This document shows, in pieces, positions 5,264 through 7,793 of a stretch of DNA of 7,793 bases (position 1 is the first letter of the stretch; each line of letters starts with the position of its first letter). The stretch lies in contig JBKPHM010000086.1 in NCBI GenBank assembly GCA_046729855.1, positions 1 to 7,793 of the forward strand, given 5' to 3'. A program made the position numbers and the translations under genes. Below the pieces are notes generated by a model. That model saw only the letters and a program-made list of their open reading frames with translations. It did no database searches and was not told where the DNA came from. Origin of the DNA: DATHSY01 sp046729855. Its GTDB lineage: Bacteria; Actinomycetota; UBA4738; HRBIN12.

Positions 5264-5617
5264 TCAGGCTCTCCGGATCAGACAGGCGGCCGTATAGACA
5301 CTCCGACCTAACGGCTGCGGCAAGCGGTCAGCCGAGCGGTCCGTCGAGCGGTCGCTTGCGCGGTCAATCGGGCGGTGCAGCACGCTGAACCCCGCGCCCA
5401 GAACCATGGTGGGGACGCCGATCGCCGCGGCGACGTCGGCGACGCTCGACGGCTCGTTGTCCCCGAGCACCCGCTCCACCACGAACAAGCTCGTCATTGC
5501 CACCGCCCGGGCCTTGTTCGCGGGCCTCCTCCGGTGCCAGCGAGGGTCCGCGTGAGGATCTCCTCGGGGCCGGCCGGCCACCTCGGCCACTTGGTCCGCC
5601 ACGACTTCCTCGAACAC
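5264..5617 (-). pseudogene. hypothetical reading frame, probably a frameshifted gene remnant
   Basis: The frame starts at GTG 5617 and encodes 117 residues, with strong G/C third-position bias over its first ~90 codons, so minus-strand coding is likely at some time. It begins FEEVVADQVAEVAGRP. A stretch SSVADVAAAIGVPTMVLGAG (about 57-76) is loosely like a helix-turn-helix, and this leads into an Asp-Arg repeat (DRASDRSTDRSADR) encoded by the 12-bp repeat. After the repeat codon bias weakens. Immediately upstream, in another frame (about 5752-5620), equally biased sequence reads GFAEALSWVDPVLEIPPE. Adding one base at the junction would join the two as PPE-V-FEE. I therefore suspect a larger gene broken by a 1-nt deletion. 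No family is recognised. The alternative is a short intact gene that begins at the GTG, although it lacks a clear ribosome site. Confidence 0.4.
5322..5381. repeat. 12-bp direct tandem repeat, five imperfect copies
   Basis: Five consecutive 12-base units begin at 5322, 5334, 5346, 5358 and 5370. The shared core is (g/a)(a/c/g)GCGGT(c/g) in the first eight positions, and the last four bases vary. On the minus strand the core reads GACCGC, and because the period is a multiple of three it encodes a four-residue repeat, x-x-Asp-Arg, inside the hypothetical reading frame. Variation falls mostly in the last third of each unit. Confidence 0.8.
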
Positions 5618-5802
5618 TCAGGCGGGATCTCGAGCACCGGGTCCACCCAGGACAGGGCCTCCGCGAAACCGGATCCCTCGACCGCCGCCCTGGCCGCCAG
5701 GAGCCCGCCGAGCGAAGGCTGGATGTGGCGGCCGACCTGGGGCTTATCGGCGGCTCGGGACGGGGCTCGACAAGCGCGACTGACGGAGAGGCGAGGCAGA
5801 GC

Positions 5803-5831
5803 TTCAGACGAGATTCAGGCGCGGCGATAAT
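5803..5831 (+). promoter_or_regulatory. probable housekeeping promoter giving a leaderless transcript
   Basis: TTCAGA (5803-5808), a 17-bp spacer and GATAAT (5826-5831) match the -35/-10 pattern at four and five of six positions. The first base after the usual 6-nt gap is the G of GTG 5838, the start of the membrane protein. No Shine-Dalgarno sequence precedes that GTG, so a leaderless mRNA is the simplest reading. The -10 stands out as AT-rich in a GC-rich background. Confidence 0.55.
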
Positions 5832-5837
5832 CGATTC

Positions 5838-6368
5838 GTGGTCCCGCTGATATTCGTCGTTGGGGCGTTCGTCGTCGTCGCGGTCCTGATGCTGGTCGGG
5901 ATGCGCCAGCGATGGAACGACAGCACGCGGCCGGGATGGGAGCCGGACTCAGCTCCTCCGATCGAACCGCTTCCGCGCGCGTACGTGACCCTGACAGTCG
6001 TCGGTTATCTGGTGGCCATACCCGGGCTCGTCCTCGCTGCGGTGTTCCGAATTCCCGCTCTCGGCATTGCCTGCCTCGTTCTCTATGCGGCGGTGTGGGT
6101 GACTCGAAATGCCCTCATTCGTTGGAGAGACGCCTTGACCTCGGTACGAAAGGTAGTTGCTGTCGCGTCACCTCTGGCGTTCGTCGCTGCGATCGCGATG
6201 ATGATGGTCACATCGTCGCCTTGGTGGGTCCTCGTGGGCGGACTCGTGTATCTGGTTCCCTCGTATGTCATCAGCTACATGGATTGGAGAGGACGTCGCC
6301 GATCCGTATCACGCGACCGAAGGCGCTCGGGCTCGGGATCTGGCGCTGAGAAGACAAGTGCTGCCTAG
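5838..6368 (+). CDS. hypothetical polytopic membrane protein
   Basis: 176 residues from GTG 5838, which fits the promoter directly upstream. Hydrophobic segments at about 3-21, 48-68, 70-88, 104-125 and 128-147 suggest five transmembrane helices. A polar, Pro-rich loop (22-47, with RPGWEPDSAPPIEPLPR) follows the first. The sequence ends in a strongly basic then Ser/Gly-rich tail (RGRRRSVSRDRRRSGSGSG), which should lie in the cytoplasm by the positive-inside rule. There is no signal-peptidase site, catalytic motif or family signature that I recognise. Codon bias is somewhat weaker between about 6080 and 6200 than in the neighbouring genes. The TAG stop (6366-6368) overlaps the stop of the decayed gene on the other strand. 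Role unknown. Confidence 0.7.
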   Translation: MVPLIFVVGAFVVVAVLMLVGMRQRWNDSTRPGWEPDSAPPIEPLPRAYVTLTVVGYLVAIPGLVLAAVFRIPALGIACLVLYAAVWVTRNALIRWRDALTSVRKVVAVASPLAFVAAIAMMMVTSSPWWVLVGGLVYLVPSYVISYMDWRGRRRSVSRDRRRSGSGSGAEKTSAA

Positions 6369-6600
6369 AGCAGGACGACCCCGAGGATCGCGAGCCGACG
6401 ATCGAAGCCAAGCCTTCGAACGACGAGGTACAGCGCGAGTGCGGTCAGCGAAAGCGCCCCCACGGCGAGGACCTGGAAGCCGACCGTGACGGATCTTGGG
6501 ATAAGCGGCGCGATGGCCGGCCCGAGGAGCCGCCAGCCCACGGCGCGAGGTGCAGGCTCCCGATCCCGTGGGTGACCATGAAGTTGTACGTGTGGTGATC
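6365..6600 (-). pseudogene. remnant of a polytopic membrane protein (glycosyltransferase-like) gene
   Basis: On the minus strand from 6600 the frame reads DHHTYNFMVTHGIGSLHLAP. Near 6538-6548 the sense continues in another frame as AVGWRLLGPAIAPLIP, a hydrophobic helix, then LYLVVRRLGFDRR and LAILGVVLL, ending at TAG 6365-6367. The pattern of an acidic/aromatic loop with HGIG, a W-R-L-L-x-P motif and alternating helices with VRRLGFDRR resembles the first loop and helices of large multi-pass membrane proteins such as GT-C glycosyltransferases. That assignment is from general resemblance only. The start, the rest of the protein and any catalytic region are missing, and there is at least one frameshift. 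Short GCGCCG repeats at the junction would fit a small slippage deletion. Confidence 0.5.
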
Positions 6601-6850
6601 CCGGGCAGGCCGCATCCGGGATCGGACGGCACGAGCTTGGCCGTCCGGACCTACAGGAGGCCTGTCAGCACCAGCACCTAGGACGATCAGAGGAACGAGC
6701 TCACGGGCGTGGATGTGAGGCCCAGTATCCCTAACGCCGCGTACGTGCTCGCCCGTCACGCCTCCGCTCTCATCCCGGAAGCGTCCTCGGAGTAGAGCCC
6801 GCCGATCCCTCCCCCTCCCGAGGCCGTGCCCTCGCGACAACCTCCTGACC
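6601..6850. other. region without recognisable gene, between decayed gene and IS end
   Basis: No intact frame with convincing codon use is present. On the minus strand about 6640-6700 carries short hydrophobic stretches (for example LVLTGLL) interrupted by stops. These may be further debris of the membrane-protein gene whose clearer part begins at 6600. I saw no tRNA or promoter. Confidence 0.35.
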
Positions 6851-7793
6851 TGTCTGGAACTGACGGAGTTCGTGTACACATCGGGTCCTCCGGACGAACG
6901 GGGGACCGGTGACCGAGCAGGAGCTCGCGCGCGGGGCGGCGCGTCGGCTGGCGATCATCCGTCACGCACAGGAGGTGATCGGCAACGTCTCGGCGACGTG
7001 CCGGTACTACAGGATCACGCGGCAGGCGTTTTACAACTGGCTGAGCCGGTACGACGAGCACGGCCTGGAGGGCCTCCGCGATGGCTCACGCCGCCCGCAC
7101 ACGAGCCCGAACGCGACCAAGGGTGAGGTCGTCGGCAAGATCGTACCTGCGCCAGCACTACCACTTCGGGCCCTACAAGATCTCGATGTACCTCAAGCGC
7201 CACCACGACGTGCAGATCTCGCCGTCGGGCGTCTGGGCGGATCCTGAGGCGGCTCGACATGAGCCGGTTGCCGGCCTCCCAGCGGTACCGCCGTCACGTC
7301 GACCGTTGGAAGCGCCACGAGAAGCCGCTGCCGGGCCACCGCGTGCAGATCGAACGTGAAGTTCATCGCGCCGCTTCGAGGCTCCCGCAAGAAGCACTAC
7401 CAGTTCACCGCGATCGACGACTGCACCCGGATCCGGGTCCTTCGGATCTACGACCGGCTGAACCAGCAGAGCTCGATCCGGTTCTTGGACTACGTGCTCG
7501 AGAAGCTGCCGTTCACGGTCCAGGTGGTCCAGACCGACCACGGCGCCGAGTTCGGGTCGCAGTTCCACTACCACGTGCTGGACCCGGGGATCGGCCACGT
7601 GTACATCAAGCCGGCGACCCCGAGGCTGAACGGCAAGGTCGAGCGGTCGCACCGGATCGACGCCGAGGAGTTCTACCGGATGCTCGACGGCGTCGTGATC
7701 GACGACACCGGCCTGTTCAACGAGCGTCTCAGGGAGTGGGAGGACTTCTACAACTTCAACAGGCCGCACGGATCTCTCGGGGGCCAGACGCCG
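6851..7793 (+). mobile_element. IS481-family insertion sequence, left part (runs off the window)
   Basis: The element is defined by its transposase. A likely left end is TGTCTGGAACTGACGGAG beginning at 6851, since IS481-family termini usually begin TGT, and it lies 58 bp before the transposase start. The right terminal repeat and any target duplication are beyond 7793, so the boundary is provisional. It was inserted beside an already or subsequently decayed membrane-protein gene. Confidence 0.65.
6909..7793 (+). pseudogene. IS481-family transposase, three frameshifts, C-terminus outside window
   Basis: GTG 6909 follows a GGGGGA ribosome site. The N-terminus (ELARGAARRLAIIRHAQEV, then CRYYRITRQAFYNWLSRYDE and GLEGLRDGSRRPHTSPNATK) is the helix-turn-helix DNA-binding part. 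The frame then shifts three times, each equal to one extra base. The first is near 7143 (before YLRQHYHFGPYKISMYLK), the second near 7237 (after SPSGVW, before RILRRLDMSRLPASQRY) and the third at 7353-7354 (within QID-VKFI). After the third the original frame is restored. The rve/DDE core follows: the first Asp (QIDVKF) has an extra A inside its codon, the second is in QTDHGAEFGSQF and the Glu is in LNGKVERSHRIDAEEF. The sequence continues with WEDFYNFNRPHGSLGGQTP to the edge. Apart from the indels it is well preserved. It is either recently inactivated or carries single-base sequence errors. Confidence 0.85.

Noticed and set aside
7130..7150. Programmed frameshifting in the transposase
   Set aside because: IS481 transposases are normally single-frame, there is no slippery heptamer at the first shift, and two further shifts follow, so decay or error is more likely.

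Overview
The window is GC-rich (strong G/C preference at third codon positions), with GTG starts, short Shine-Dalgarno leaders, an ECF42-type sigma operon, a SpoIIAA/RsbW-type pair and an IS481-type transposase. This suggests a soil-type high-GC Gram-positive bacterium, probably Actinobacteria in the broad sense. That is an inference from gene content and composition; no rRNA or other marker gene is present.

Layout. (1) 1-771: two damaged dihydrofolate-reductase-like (RibD C-terminal domain) genes on the + strand. One has lost its middle and the other has lost its C-terminal half. (2) 791-2983: an intact minus-strand operon made of a YCII/DGPF-domain protein, a PhnB-like VOC protein and an ECF42 sigma factor with a long C-terminal extension. 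A sequence matching the remembered ECF42 promoter consensus (TGTCGA-N17-CGAC) lies just upstream, so the sigma factor probably drives its own operon. A third DHFR-like N-terminal scrap lies beyond the promoter at about 3041-3154. (3) 3241-4938: a signalling cluster. A STAS anti-sigma-antagonist (+) converges on a Crp/Fnr-family regulator (-), which is divergent from a small RsbW-like HATPase (+). A SigB/SigF-like promoter may precede the STAS gene. (4) 4939-5837: poorly coding DNA with a frameshifted minus-strand reading frame of unknown function and a five-copy 12-bp tandem repeat. (5) 5838-6368: a five-helix membrane protein of unknown function, apparently translated from a leaderless mRNA. 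It shares its CTAG stop palindrome with a decayed membrane-protein gene on the opposite strand (6365-6600). (6) About 6851-7793: the left part of an IS481-family element whose transposase carries three single-base frameshifts and runs off the window.

The working genes are two regulatory modules. The first is an ECF42 operon, whose DGPF-family and VOC partners are the usual companions of this sigma group. The second is a partner-switching pair (STAS antagonist and HATPase anti-sigma) beside a cyclic-nucleotide-type regulator; no cognate sigma factor gene for that pair is in view. Around them lie broken genes, which points to a degrading accessory region, or in part to single-base sequence errors. 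I found no CRISPR array, tRNA, rRNA or obviously new defence or metabolic system. The observations most worth following are the self-driven ECF42 promoter, the missing start codon of the sigma gene, the recurrence of broken DHFR-like genes around the operon, and the 12-bp repeat.
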